Origin: Bacteroidales bacterium UBA6244
GTDB taxonomy: Bacteria; Bacteroidota; Bacteroidia; Bacteroidales; F082
Length of the DNA: 32,894 nt
Assembly: GCA_002440885.1 (NCBI GenBank)
Contig: DJVY01000115.1
Location: 1 to 32,894 of the forward strand
Direction: 5' to 3'
Shown here one piece after another: positions 6,703-13,539 of the stretch. The notes beneath the pieces are model-generated. The model was not told the origin of the DNA. It searched no databases and saw only the letters and a program-made list of their open reading frames with translations. The position numbers were made by a program, and so were the translations under genes. How positions within the stretch are numbered: position 1 is the stretch's first letter; the number at the start of each line of letters is the position of its first letter.

Positions 6703-6761
6703 ATTCGAACCCAGATCATCAGAACCGGAATCTGACATTCTATCCATTGAACTATAGGGCC
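6690..6761 (-). tRNA. tRNA-Arg (anticodon CCG)
   Basis: Read on the minus strand, a complete 72-nt cloverleaf is visible: acceptor arms GGCCCTA and TAGGGTC with one G-T pair, a D-arm GTTC/GAAT, an anticodon stem TCAGA/TCTGA enclosing TTCCGGT (anticodon CCG), a four-base variable loop, and a T-arm CTGGG/CCCGG with TTCGAAT. The discriminator is A and the CCA end is not encoded. It decodes CGG. Its 3' end is the insertion site of the element. Confidence 0.95.
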
Positions 6762-6836
6762 AAATGGGAAGTGCAAAGAAACGAAAAAAATCGATTTTCA
6801 ACTTCTGTTTTTTGCAAAATGTACACTTCCCATTTG
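6761..6836. repeat. 13-bp inverted repeat between tRNA-Arg and the receptor gene
   Basis: CAAATGGGAAGTG (6761-6773) and its exact complement CACTTCCCATTTG (6824-6836) are separated by 50 nt; an inner GCAAA/TTTGC pair could extend the stem. The left arm starts at the first base of the tRNA. A T-rich stretch inside may hold the tRNA promoter (TTTCTTTG close to the -7 consensus). It could also serve as a terminator for the receptor gene, or bind a regulator. Confidence 0.45.
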
Positions 6837-6847
6837 ATTAATAATAA

Positions 6848-9259
6848 TTAGAACATTACCCGCATGGAAAGAATAAAATTCCGCCCCGGGGCTACAAGTC
6901 CGCTGCTGTAGGGGCGGTAACGCACATCTCCCAGGTTTTCAATGCCGGCGCTAACCATGAGGTTGTCGTTTACCTGGTACATTGTTTTAATATTAAAGGT
7001 CATCCATGCCGGACTATAGGGGTTGCCATTGTCGTCTTTGGCATACATATAATCTTTTCCACGTTCTTCTTCAGGCATGTTTTCGTAACTCACCTCGCCA
7101 TTAAACTGACTGTAAAGGTCTATTTTAAGCCTGTCGTGGTTATAAGTAAGGTGTGTCATGCCAAACCAGGGAGCAGCATGACGCAAAGAACTTTTTGAAC
7201 CGTCTTCGAGTTCTTCTTCGCCTTTTTGGTAGTTGAATTGGGAAGTGAAGCCAAACCCTGCGCCAAGCTTTATTTCCAGCCCGAATTGCAGTCCGTAAAC
7301 GTAGGCGTTGGCTGCATTTTGAACGGCTTGTACACGACTCATTTCTCCATCGTACACAATGCTGTCCTGTCCGTTCAGGGTGTAGTCGCGTCGTACCATG
7401 GCGTTTTCGAGCAGGGTGTAATAGGCCGTGAGATCAATTTTGGCTTTGTCGCTGAAAATCCTTGTTGCGCCAGCTTCCGCGTTCCATGCGTATTCTGGTT
7501 TGAGGTCGGCATTGGGTACTACCACAGCCCCTGGTTCTGAATCGAAAATCTTGCCCATGTCGTCTACATTGGGTGCTCTGAATCCGGTGGACAAATTCAA
7601 TACGAGAGCCCAGTCGGTGGTTGGGTTATAAACCATACCCAGATTTCCAGTAACGGCTCCATCGTTAATATCAGCTGTAGCGAAGGGCAGAGGATAGTAG
7701 GGGAGGTTGTTGCTGAAATCGGCGTTAAGTGTGAAATAATTATAACGCAAACCGCCTTGAAACAGGAGCTTTTTATTGATCCTCAGCTGGTAGCTGGCAT
7801 AGGCAGCATAGGATGCCCAGGTTGATTGTGGATACCTCGATGGACCTATATAAACACTATCTATGCTGATGTCTTCGTCTGTTCCGGTGCTTACCACCTG
7901 ATCGACAACAGCCTCCAGGCCGTAAAATAATTTCTGGTTTTCGCCAAATGTCTTAACAAAGTCGGCGTTGGCCGACCATGCATCTACTTTTTCGGTGCGG
8001 TGATATCTGATTGTTTTCTGGAAATCCCGGTCTATCCGGCTTTCTTCAAAAAACTGATGGGCAAGTCTTACCGTCATAAAATCATAAAGCTTTGTTGATT
8101 TTGCGTGGGTAGCCGACAGGTTGTTCATCATCCATTTTTGAGGTCCATAGTACCACTCAGCACTGCGAGGAAGTCCGTCTTTCGTGCGAAGCAGACGGTC
8201 GTAGCGCGAATAGTCGGTTGTTGCAGAGTAATGCAAACCATATTGAAATTCCCAGTTTTTATTGGGCTTATAGGCCAGTTTTTGCATGAGGTTCATCTGG
8301 CTGTATCCTGTTGGATTTTGCACCATCGGGTCTTCGTTTTCAACCACCACATCGGTGTTGTCAACACGTTTTACATACCAGTTCCTCAGGTATTCATCAG
8401 GGCCATAGCTGCCCATGCGTAAGTTGCCATAACTATTTGATGAAAAGCTTGTTACCATAGCCCATTTTTTCCAGCCCACATGCACATCAAAATGGCCCGA
8501 TTTTTCGTTGTTCGCTGAAGAATAGCGTCCCACGGCGCTTCCGCTTACCATCGGTTCATCGGTTACAGCGAATTCAGGCAATAAAGTCTGAAAACTCATC
8601 ACCCCGCCAATGGCATCGCTGCCATAAATCAGGCTGACAGGGCCAAAGATAACCTCAACCCCCTCCATTGCATAAGGGTCAAGGGAAATAACGTTTTGCA
8701 GGTTGCCACTCCTGAAAATGGCAGTGTTCATGCGCACCCCATCAACGGTATAAAGCAGCCTGTTGGTCGAAAAACCTCTGATCATCGGACTGCCTCCCCC
8801 TTGCTGGCTTTTTTGCATAAAAACTTCACCAGAACCGGATAGCAGATCGGCTGCCGTTTGCGGATTTTGGAGCGCTACCTGACGGGGAGTGATGGTGAGT
8901 ATGCGGGCGGGTATTTCACGCAAGTCCTGCCGCCATCGTGTGGCCGAAACCACTACCTGGTCGAGACTAATTGCGCCCGGAGAAAGCGCTACCAGAAACT
9001 TTTTGTCAGCTATCTGACCGTAACTTAGTGTCATTGATTCATAACCAAGAATCTGGAAATGAATGTCCCCGGCGTTTTTTGCCGGCGTAAGGTCAGCCTG
9101 CCCTTTTGAATTGGTAATGAGCATGAGGTTTGGTTCTTGCGCGCTGATGGTAACCAAGTCAAGCGGAAGTCTGGTGTCGCGGTCGATTACCGTTACAATC
9201 TGGGCATTTCCCATAATAAACAGGAATAACAGAAATACAATTAATACAATATTTTTCAT
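6848..9259 (-). CDS. TonB-dependent outer-membrane receptor
   Basis: An 803-aa outer-membrane receptor. The signal peptide is MKNIVLIVFLLFLFIMGNAQ. Residues 20-100 form a carboxypeptidase-regulatory-like domain typical of Bacteroidota receptors (DRDTRLPLDLVTISAQEPNL). A plug domain follows (about 110-225; GGSPMIRGFSTNRLLYTVDGVRM, EVIFGPVSLIYGSDAIGGVM), then the beta-barrel, ending in the aromatic strand NFILSMRVMF. The ligand is not readable; the FhuA/CirA/BtuB-like plug style suggests iron-siderophore, haem or cobalamin rather than the glycan receptors, which usually have a SusD partner, absent here. A small exported protein is encoded 163 bp upstream on the same strand. Confidence 0.93.
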   Translation of the reverse strand: MKNIVLIVFLLFLFIMGNAQIVTVIDRDTRLPLDLVTISAQEPNLMLITNSKGQADLTPAKNAGDIHFQILGYESMTLSYGQIADKKFLVALSPGAISLDQVVVSATRWRQDLREIPARILTITPRQVALQNPQTAADLLSGSGEVFMQKSQQGGGSPMIRGFSTNRLLYTVDGVRMNTAIFRSGNLQNVISLDPYAMEGVEVIFGPVSLIYGSDAIGGVMSFQTLLPEFAVTDEPMVSGSAVGRYSSANNEKSGHFDVHVGWKKWAMVTSFSSNSYGNLRMGSYGPDEYLRNWYVKRVDNTDVVVENEDPMVQNPTGYSQMNLMQKLAYKPNKNWEFQYGLHYSATTDYSRYDRLLRTKDGLPRSAEWYYGPQKWMMNNLSATHAKSTKLYDFMTVRLAHQFFEESRIDRDFQKTIRYHRTEKVDAWSANADFVKTFGENQKLFYGLEAVVDQVVSTGTDEDISIDSVYIGPSRYPQSTWASYAAYASYQLRINKKLLFQGGLRYNYFTLNADFSNNLPYYPLPFATADINDGAVTGNLGMVYNPTTDWALVLNLSTGFRAPNVDDMGKIFDSEPGAVVVPNADLKPEYAWNAEAGATRIFSDKAKIDLTAYYTLLENAMVRRDYTLNGQDSIVYDGEMSRVQAVQNAANAYVYGLQFGLEIKLGAGFGFTSQFNYQKGEEELEDGSKSSLRHAAPWFGMTHLTYNHDRLKIDLYSQFNGEVSYENMPEEERGKDYMYAKDDNGNPYSPAWMTFNIKTMYQVNDNLMVSAGIENLGDVRYRPYSSGLVAPGRNFILSMRVMF

Positions 9260-9422
9260 GTGATTCTTAAAAAGTTATACAATAATTCAATCATTTCCAT
9301 AAAGCCAGATGTATGATTGTAACATGCATCGTTCAAACCATGGTACACTTTGGTAGCCTTAAACTTGAAAATTTATGAGAAATGAAATTTGGTGCTTTAG
9401 AAAATGGCCTAAAGCAATTGAT

Positions 9423-9953
9423 TTATGCCCAGCGGGGAGGTGGGGCAGGAGGGGAAAAATAGAGTGTATTCAATATGAAATCTGAAGTTAATTCGAATGT
9501 AAAATGTTGTTTGTGTGGGCTAAACTCAGGAGATGTTATGTGCTGGCAGAAGAGACTTTTACTGAAGGTAAGGAGTCGGTTTTGTTTTTCGTTTCGCTGT
9601 GTGTCGCTTTTAACCAGTTGGTTTACCAACGCTGTCAGTTGTTTGTTCAGTCTGGTTTCTTGGTTGTCAGGATAACACCAATACACCACAGAAGAATCAC
9701 CAACGGTTTGCCGGACAATATCATACATCTGCCCCTTATACTCAAATTCCAGGCTGTGATGCCAATGCAAAACGGCGTTAATTTCATCGGTCGAAAATTC
9801 AAGCCTTACCAGTTGTTCTTCCGCAATACCGTTGATGAGTTGCCTCTTGATCTCCTTCCGTATACGCAATTTTTCCAGGTGCAAATAACTGAAAGTCCCT
9901 GCCAACGGCAGAAACAGTGCCAAAAACAACGCTATGGAAGTGAATTTTCTCAA
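9423..9953 (-). CDS. Small exported or membrane-anchored protein upstream of the TonB receptor
   Basis: A 176-aa protein with an N-terminal hydrophobic segment (FTSIALFLALFLPLAGTFSYL, residues 4-24) that is a signal peptide or anchor. The next 60 residues have a charged helix (HLEKLRIRKEIKRQLING), then histidine- and aromatic-rich parts (LHWHHSLEFEYKG, FCQHITSPEFSPHKQHFTFE), and a proline-rich tail FSPPAPPPRWA. Not recognised as a named family. The histidines could bind metal, which would suit a partner of the receptor encoded downstream, but this is inference. The gap to the receptor is 163 bp with no clear terminator. Confidence 0.7.
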   Translation of the reverse strand: MRKFTSIALFLALFLPLAGTFSYLHLEKLRIRKEIKRQLINGIAEEQLVRLEFSTDEINAVLHWHHSLEFEYKGQMYDIVRQTVGDSSVVYWCYPDNQETRLNKQLTALVNQLVKSDTQRNEKQNRLLTFSKSLFCQHITSPEFSPHKQHFTFELTSDFILNTLYFSPPAPPPRWA

Positions 9954-10010
9954 AGACTATTTTTTGCAAAGATAGCAAGTTGAGTTAATTATTCTTAAAA
10001 CCTGAGGCTT

Positions 10011-10044
10011 TTTGAATTCGTTATTTGGAATTATTCTAAATTTG
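10011..10044 (+). promoter_or_regulatory. Promoter of the superoxide dismutase gene
   Basis: TAAATTTG at 10037-10044 matches TAnnTTTG. TTTG at 10011-10014 would be the -33 element with a 22-bp spacer, slightly longer than usual. The leader would be about 25 nt to the ATG at 10076. Confidence 0.5.
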
Positions 10045-10075
10045 CGGGAAATATAAACGTTAAAACTGAACAACG

Positions 10076-10774
10076 ATGAAAAGAATAATTGCATTCACCC
10101 TGTTTTTCTCTGCTTTCTTAGCCATGGAGGCACAGCAGATGGAGAGATCGGTCACCAAATTTGAATTGACCCCCTTGCCTTATGGCTACGATGCGCTCGA
10201 AAAAGCTATTGACAAAGAGACCATGGAAATACATTACAACCGGCATTACAAAGGCTATTACAGCAATTTTTTAAAAGCCATCGAAGATACCGACTTGAAA
10301 TACATGACTTTAGAAGAAATATTTGCTAAAATGGATTCTTATCCGACCGCAGTCAGGAACAACGCCGGGGGGTATTACAACCATTCACTCTACTGGCTTA
10401 TCATGTCACCTGATGGTGGTGGACAGCCTGAAGGTAAGCTTGCTGAGGCCATAAACAGCACTTTTGGTTCTTTTGATGATTTTAAAACCACTTTTGCCAA
10501 AGCCGGAGCAACCCGTTTTGGTAGTGGTTGGGCCTGGCTTAGTGTCGACGAAAACGGAAAGCTCTTCGTCTCCAGTTCAGCCAACCAGGATAATCCCCTC
10601 ATGAACACCGAAGACAAGCAAGGAACCCCAATTTTGGGTATGGATGTGTGGGAACACGCTTACTATCTGCGTTATCAGAACAAACGCGGATCATATATCG
10701 ATAGTTTTTGGACTGTTTTAAACTGGGACGAGGTGGCTCGCAGGTATGAGGCTGCGCTAAAAATGAAGAAATAG
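10076..10774 (+). CDS. sodA: Exported Mn-type superoxide dismutase
   Basis: This 232-aa enzyme of the Fe/Mn superoxide dismutase family converts superoxide to hydrogen peroxide and oxygen. The N-terminus MKRIIAFTLFFSAFLAMEAQ is a signal peptide, so the enzyme probably works outside the cytoplasm, unlike the usual cytosolic form. The four metal ligands are visible: His in MEIHYNRHYKGYY, His in GGYYNHSLYW, Asp and His in DVWEHAYYLRYQ. NNAGGYYNHSLYW (glycine where the iron type has glutamine) and SSSANQDNPLM (glutamine where the iron type has alanine or glycine) point to the Mn or cambialistic type. It is a single gene with its own promoter, divergent from the receptor pair. Confidence 0.93.
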   Translation: MKRIIAFTLFFSAFLAMEAQQMERSVTKFELTPLPYGYDALEKAIDKETMEIHYNRHYKGYYSNFLKAIEDTDLKYMTLEEIFAKMDSYPTAVRNNAGGYYNHSLYWLIMSPDGGGQPEGKLAEAINSTFGSFDDFKTTFAKAGATRFGSGWAWLSVDENGKLFVSSSANQDNPLMNTEDKQGTPILGMDVWEHAYYLRYQNKRGSYIDSFWTVLNWDEVARRYEAALKMKK

Positions 10775-10806
10775 TCTGTGACAAGGAGGTCATTACTACA
10801 AAACGA

Positions 10807-10830
10807 GTTGTCATCCTGAATGAAGCCTGC
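10807..10830 (+). repeat. Degenerate dispersed repeat, copy 1
   Basis: GTTGTCATCCTGAATGAAGCCTGC resembles, with a short gap, the minus-strand sequence at 11918-11936. The TTGTCATnCT core looks like remnants of intergenic repeats. The two copies bracket the HEPN-MNT genes in inverted orientation. Confidence 0.3.
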
Positions 10831-10927
10831 GGAATGAAGGAGCTAAATTTTCTTGTTTATAAGAGTATTGGTTTTGAGAAGAAGGTTGATTATTAATTGC
10901 TTCTCTATCCTCAATGACCCAGTACTT

Positions 10928-11245
10928 TCAGGAAATTCCGGTTTTTAATCTGATACCATACTTCAAAATTTCATTAACCAAAGGGTCATTTTGGTTGAAA
11001 TCACTTACAATAAAAGGATGAGGTTCAATTCTCAAATCTATTCTTCTTCTTAATTTCATCATCTCAATTTGTGTATCAATGATATCTGAAACATTTTTTA
11101 CTACAACCGCTACATCAATATCACTATCCTCATGGTTGGTGCCTTTCGCATATGAGCCAAATAAATAGGCTTGTAGTATGGTATATCTATCGTCTATTGA
11201 ATCAACATATAGATTCGCAATTTTCAGAGCTTCTCCTTTATCCAT
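10928..11245 (-). CDS. mntA: MNT-type nucleotidyltransferase (antitoxin of a HEPN-MNT pair)
   Basis: A 105-aa minimal nucleotidyltransferase. The family signature GSYAKG, then nine residues on, DSDIDVAVVV, gives the catalytic aspartates; a third Asp is in RRIDLRIEPH. MntA antitoxins AMPylate the HEPN toxin, or otherwise neutralise it. The ATG at 11245 lies inside the 3' end of the HEPN frame (22-bp overlap in another frame), the usual translational coupling of such pairs. This gene itself looks intact. If the HEPN partner is dead, as the in-frame stop suggests, the antitoxin is kept as an orphan or is just not yet degraded. Confidence 0.88.
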   Translation of the reverse strand: MDKGEALKIANLYVDSIDDRYTILQAYLFGSYAKGTNHEDSDIDVAVVVKNVSDIIDTQIEMMKLRRRIDLRIEPHPFIVSDFNQNDPLVNEILKYGIRLKTGIS

Positions 11246-11622
11246 GCTTGTAAAATTTTAATTTTATCAATCCACTCAGATGTGTATACATAATTACATT
11301 TTCTATAAAAAGCTTCTTTATAGGTGTCTTATCGGGCATTTAAATTAAAAGTAGAAATCGTATCAAGCGAGTCCAGATGATTTTCCGTAAAATCAAGCTT
11401 ACTAAGTTTAGCTAATTTTGTTAAATCATGTGTATAAGGCGCATGATTTTGAATTTCTTTAACGACAGAAGCTTTTAGTAGGCTTTCAAGAACAATATGC
11501 CCGATAAATAATGACCAACTATAATCCTTAGCATCATGTAAAAGCATCATTGTTTGAGAATCCTTTTCAGATGTAGATTTCCAATGATTTAAGATTTTTT
11601 CTATGTCGATTTTCTCGTCCAA
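11224..11622 (-). pseudogene. hepT: HEPN toxin gene with in-frame TAA
   Basis: The first 97 codons encode a HEPN-domain protein (DYSWSLFIGHIVLESLLKA, then YTHDLTKLAKLSKL), but a TAA at 11329-11331 follows FNLNAR. Reading on in the same frame gives DTYKEAFYRKCNYVYTSEWI and DKIKILQAWIKEKL, the expected C-terminal helix of this family, to a TGA at 11224-11226. The full frame is 132 residues plus the stop, the usual length for the family. In relatives a tyrosine normally follows the AR pair, so TAT or TAC to TAA would explain the lesion. The start is also weak: the only fitting codon is TTG at 11622. The truncated product lacks the last helix and is probably not a working toxin. Confidence 0.8.
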
Positions 11623-11639
11623 TTATTAATTATTTGAAG

Positions 11640-11647
11640 CAAAGATA
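11640..11647 (-). promoter_or_regulatory. Candidate -7 box of the HEPN-MNT operon
   Basis: On the minus strand TATCTTTG matches TAnnTTTG and lies 17 bp before the TTG start of the HEPN gene. No convincing -33 TTTG is seen upstream. Confidence 0.4.
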
Positions 11648-12071
11648 AGTAATTTAATACCATGAATGGAAGACACAAAACTGTTTTTCAAAACAGCGTC
11701 TGTCAATCTCTCCAGGCAATAGCCTGAATTCTTGTTTTCCAGCAATGTACTGAAATCAAGTTGAGCCTTCACGCACAACAAAGATCCGACTCTTTTTTGT
11801 GATTTTTAAACGCGGGCCGTGTTGAACAAAATCACGAACGTATGCGAGTGAAATACAAACGGAAGGCCTGCTGTAACAGGCCCAGCAGGCTATCCCCATG
11901 TGAATGCCTGTCGTCTGGCAGGCTTAGCATGACAACAATTTTCGTTGTGGCTTTCTCTTCTGAATTTTTTCCACAACCAAGTGAGTCGCCCCAAATAAAA
12001 AAACCACGGTACTGTGGCTACCGCTGTCGATTTCTTGCTATTTTTACCGACTTAAAAGAAATCGGCCTGGT
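11648..12071. other. Intergenic region with hairpins and a degenerate repeat, no gene
   Basis: No credible coding frame is seen. It holds a CTGTTTT/AAAACAG hairpin (11681-11696), an inverted repeat GCCTGCTG (11866-11873) with CAGCAGGC (11883-11890) that competes with a GGCCTG/CAGGCC stem (11865-11882), and a GCCTG/CAGGC stem (11906-11923). The minus-strand sequence at 11918-11936 resembles the repeat at 10807-10830. It reads as a decayed dispersed-repeat zone. TATTTTTA just before the next gene could be a weak -7 box. Confidence 0.5.
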
Positions 12072-12614
12072 ATGTACATCCTTAAAGCAGCATTGCGCCA
12101 TTTGTTCAATCCTTTTCAACGTTTTAAGTTGAGTGCGCCGTCGTTTAACGCGACTCAACTCAGTGATTATAAGGCGGCGGTGCTTATCTGTTCGGAAGAT
12201 TTTACCAGAGATGCCCACCTTGCGGCATTGGAGACAGAGGTTGCAAAGCATTTTAAAGACTTCCTTGTTTTGATGTTTGTACCCGGGAAGAAAAAAGAAG
12301 TTAAGAATCACCCACATTTCCTCTGTCTCGACAGCTCAACATTTACTTTCACAGGCCGGATAGAATCCAGCGTGATGACCCAATGGACGGATCAAAAAAT
12401 TGATTTGCTAATCAGCCTTTCTGATTGCAACAGGCTACTGTATCAGCAATGCCTGAAAGACCTCCCGGCTTCGTTTAAAACTGGTATCTTAAAACAAGGA
12501 CAGAGCGTTTTTTTCCACCTGACTTGCCACTCCGATCTAACCAGCGAAGCGCCCGAAAAAAAGTTAATTGAAGTCATCAATCTAATAAAAAAATTAAAAA
12601 TACATACGACATGA
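12072..12614 (+). CDS. DUF6913-like protein, coupled to dapA
   Basis: A 180-aa soluble protein. It resembles a Bacteroidota-only family (I believe DUF6913) often found beside dapA. Visible features are an N-terminal basic helix (LKAALRHLFNPFQRF), a Rossmann-like strand (YKAAVLICSEDF), a second strand pair (DFLVLMFVPGKKKEV), and a conserved-looking DLLISLSDCNRLL segment. No catalytic motif stands out. The stop overlaps the dapA start by 4 bp (ATGA), so the two are translationally coupled. Role unknown. Confidence 0.72.
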   Translation: MYILKAALRHLFNPFQRFKLSAPSFNATQLSDYKAAVLICSEDFTRDAHLAALETEVAKHFKDFLVLMFVPGKKKEVKNHPHFLCLDSSTFTFTGRIESSVMTQWTDQKIDLLISLSDCNRLLYQQCLKDLPASFKTGILKQGQSVFFHLTCHSDLTSEAPEKKLIEVINLIKKLKIHTT

Positions 12615-13480
12615 GAAATAAAATTCAGGGAACAGGTGTGGCCATTGTCACCCCTTTCAAAGGAGATGGAAGCGTTGATTTTCCTGCGCTCGAACGTTTG
12701 ATACTACATCTGATTGGTGGAGCCGTCGATTTTATCGTGGCGATGGGAACCACCAGTGAGGCTGTTACACTCAGTAACGAAGAACGTGGGCAGGTGCTAG
12801 ACTTTGTAAAACAACAGATTGAAGGGAAAGTCCCATTGGTTCTGGGTGTGGGAGGAAACAATACTGCGGCTGTTGTCGACCAGCTCAGGGAAACCGATTT
12901 TACCGGAATTGAAGCCATTCTGTCGGTTGCTCCTTATTACAATAAGCCAAATCAGCGTGGTCTCTATGCGCATTTTTCATCCATTGCCAAGGCTTCGCCA
13001 GTGCCTGTAATTTTGTATAATGTGCCGGGGCGCACGAGCTCTAATCTCACTGCGTCCACCACACTTAGCTTAGCTAACGATTTTAACAATATTATCGCCA
13101 TCAAAGAAGCCTCCGGTGATTTGTCGCAGGTAATGCAAATATTGCGCACGAAACCCCGCGATTTCATGGTTTTGTCAGGTGATGATGCCCTTACTTTTCC
13201 CCTTATTGCTTTAGGTGCTCAGGGCGTTATTTCGGTTGTGGCCAACGTACTTCCTGCTGAATTCTCGAGTATGGTTACACATGCGCTACAGGGCAGAATG
13301 GAAGAGGCCAAAACCTTACATTATCAAATGCTGCCCTTAATCGATTTGCTTTTTGCCGATGGAAATCCTGCCGGAATAAAGGCTGCCCTGCACATAAAAG
13401 GTATTTGTGAAAACAACCTGCGTCTACCTTTGGTAACGGTAAGGGACGAGGTGTACAATGGCCTCTCCGTTCTCCTTTAA
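12611..13480 (+). CDS. dapA: 4-hydroxy-tetrahydrodipicolinate synthase
   Basis: DapA condenses pyruvate with aspartate semialdehyde, the first committed step of lysine and diaminopimelate synthesis. At 289 aa it has family length. The TIM-barrel motifs are visible: GTGVAIVTPF at the N-terminus, GTTSEAVTL (substrate carboxylate binding), catalytic Tyr136 in LYNVPGRT, and Schiff-base Lys165 in IAIKEASGD. SGDDALTFPLIALGAQGVIS completes the pattern. The start overlaps the upstream gene. No lesion is seen. Confidence 0.97.
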   Translation: MRNKIQGTGVAIVTPFKGDGSVDFPALERLILHLIGGAVDFIVAMGTTSEAVTLSNEERGQVLDFVKQQIEGKVPLVLGVGGNNTAAVVDQLRETDFTGIEAILSVAPYYNKPNQRGLYAHFSSIAKASPVPVILYNVPGRTSSNLTASTTLSLANDFNNIIAIKEASGDLSQVMQILRTKPRDFMVLSGDDALTFPLIALGAQGVISVVANVLPAEFSSMVTHALQGRMEEAKTLHYQMLPLIDLLFADGNPAGIKAALHIKGICENNLRLPLVTVRDEVYNGLSVLL

Positions 13481-13539
13481 ACGCAACTTTTTTAAAGTAA
13501 TTCGTGTCCATACAGCATGGTATTTAAAATACAATTAAA

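Noticed and set aside
4428..11331. Stop-codon reassignment (TAA as sense)
   Set aside because: Many intact genes here end in TAA at the right place, including int, the 189-aa neighbour genes, dapA and bamD. Two broken genes do not support a code change.
11866..11923. CRISPR-like repeats
   Set aside because: Only short hairpins are present; no regular spaced repeats or cas genes occur.
11842..12317. Overlapping frames on both strands before the DUF6913-like gene
   Set aside because: They lack family resemblance and conflict with the gene at 12072 and with the repeat-rich spacer.
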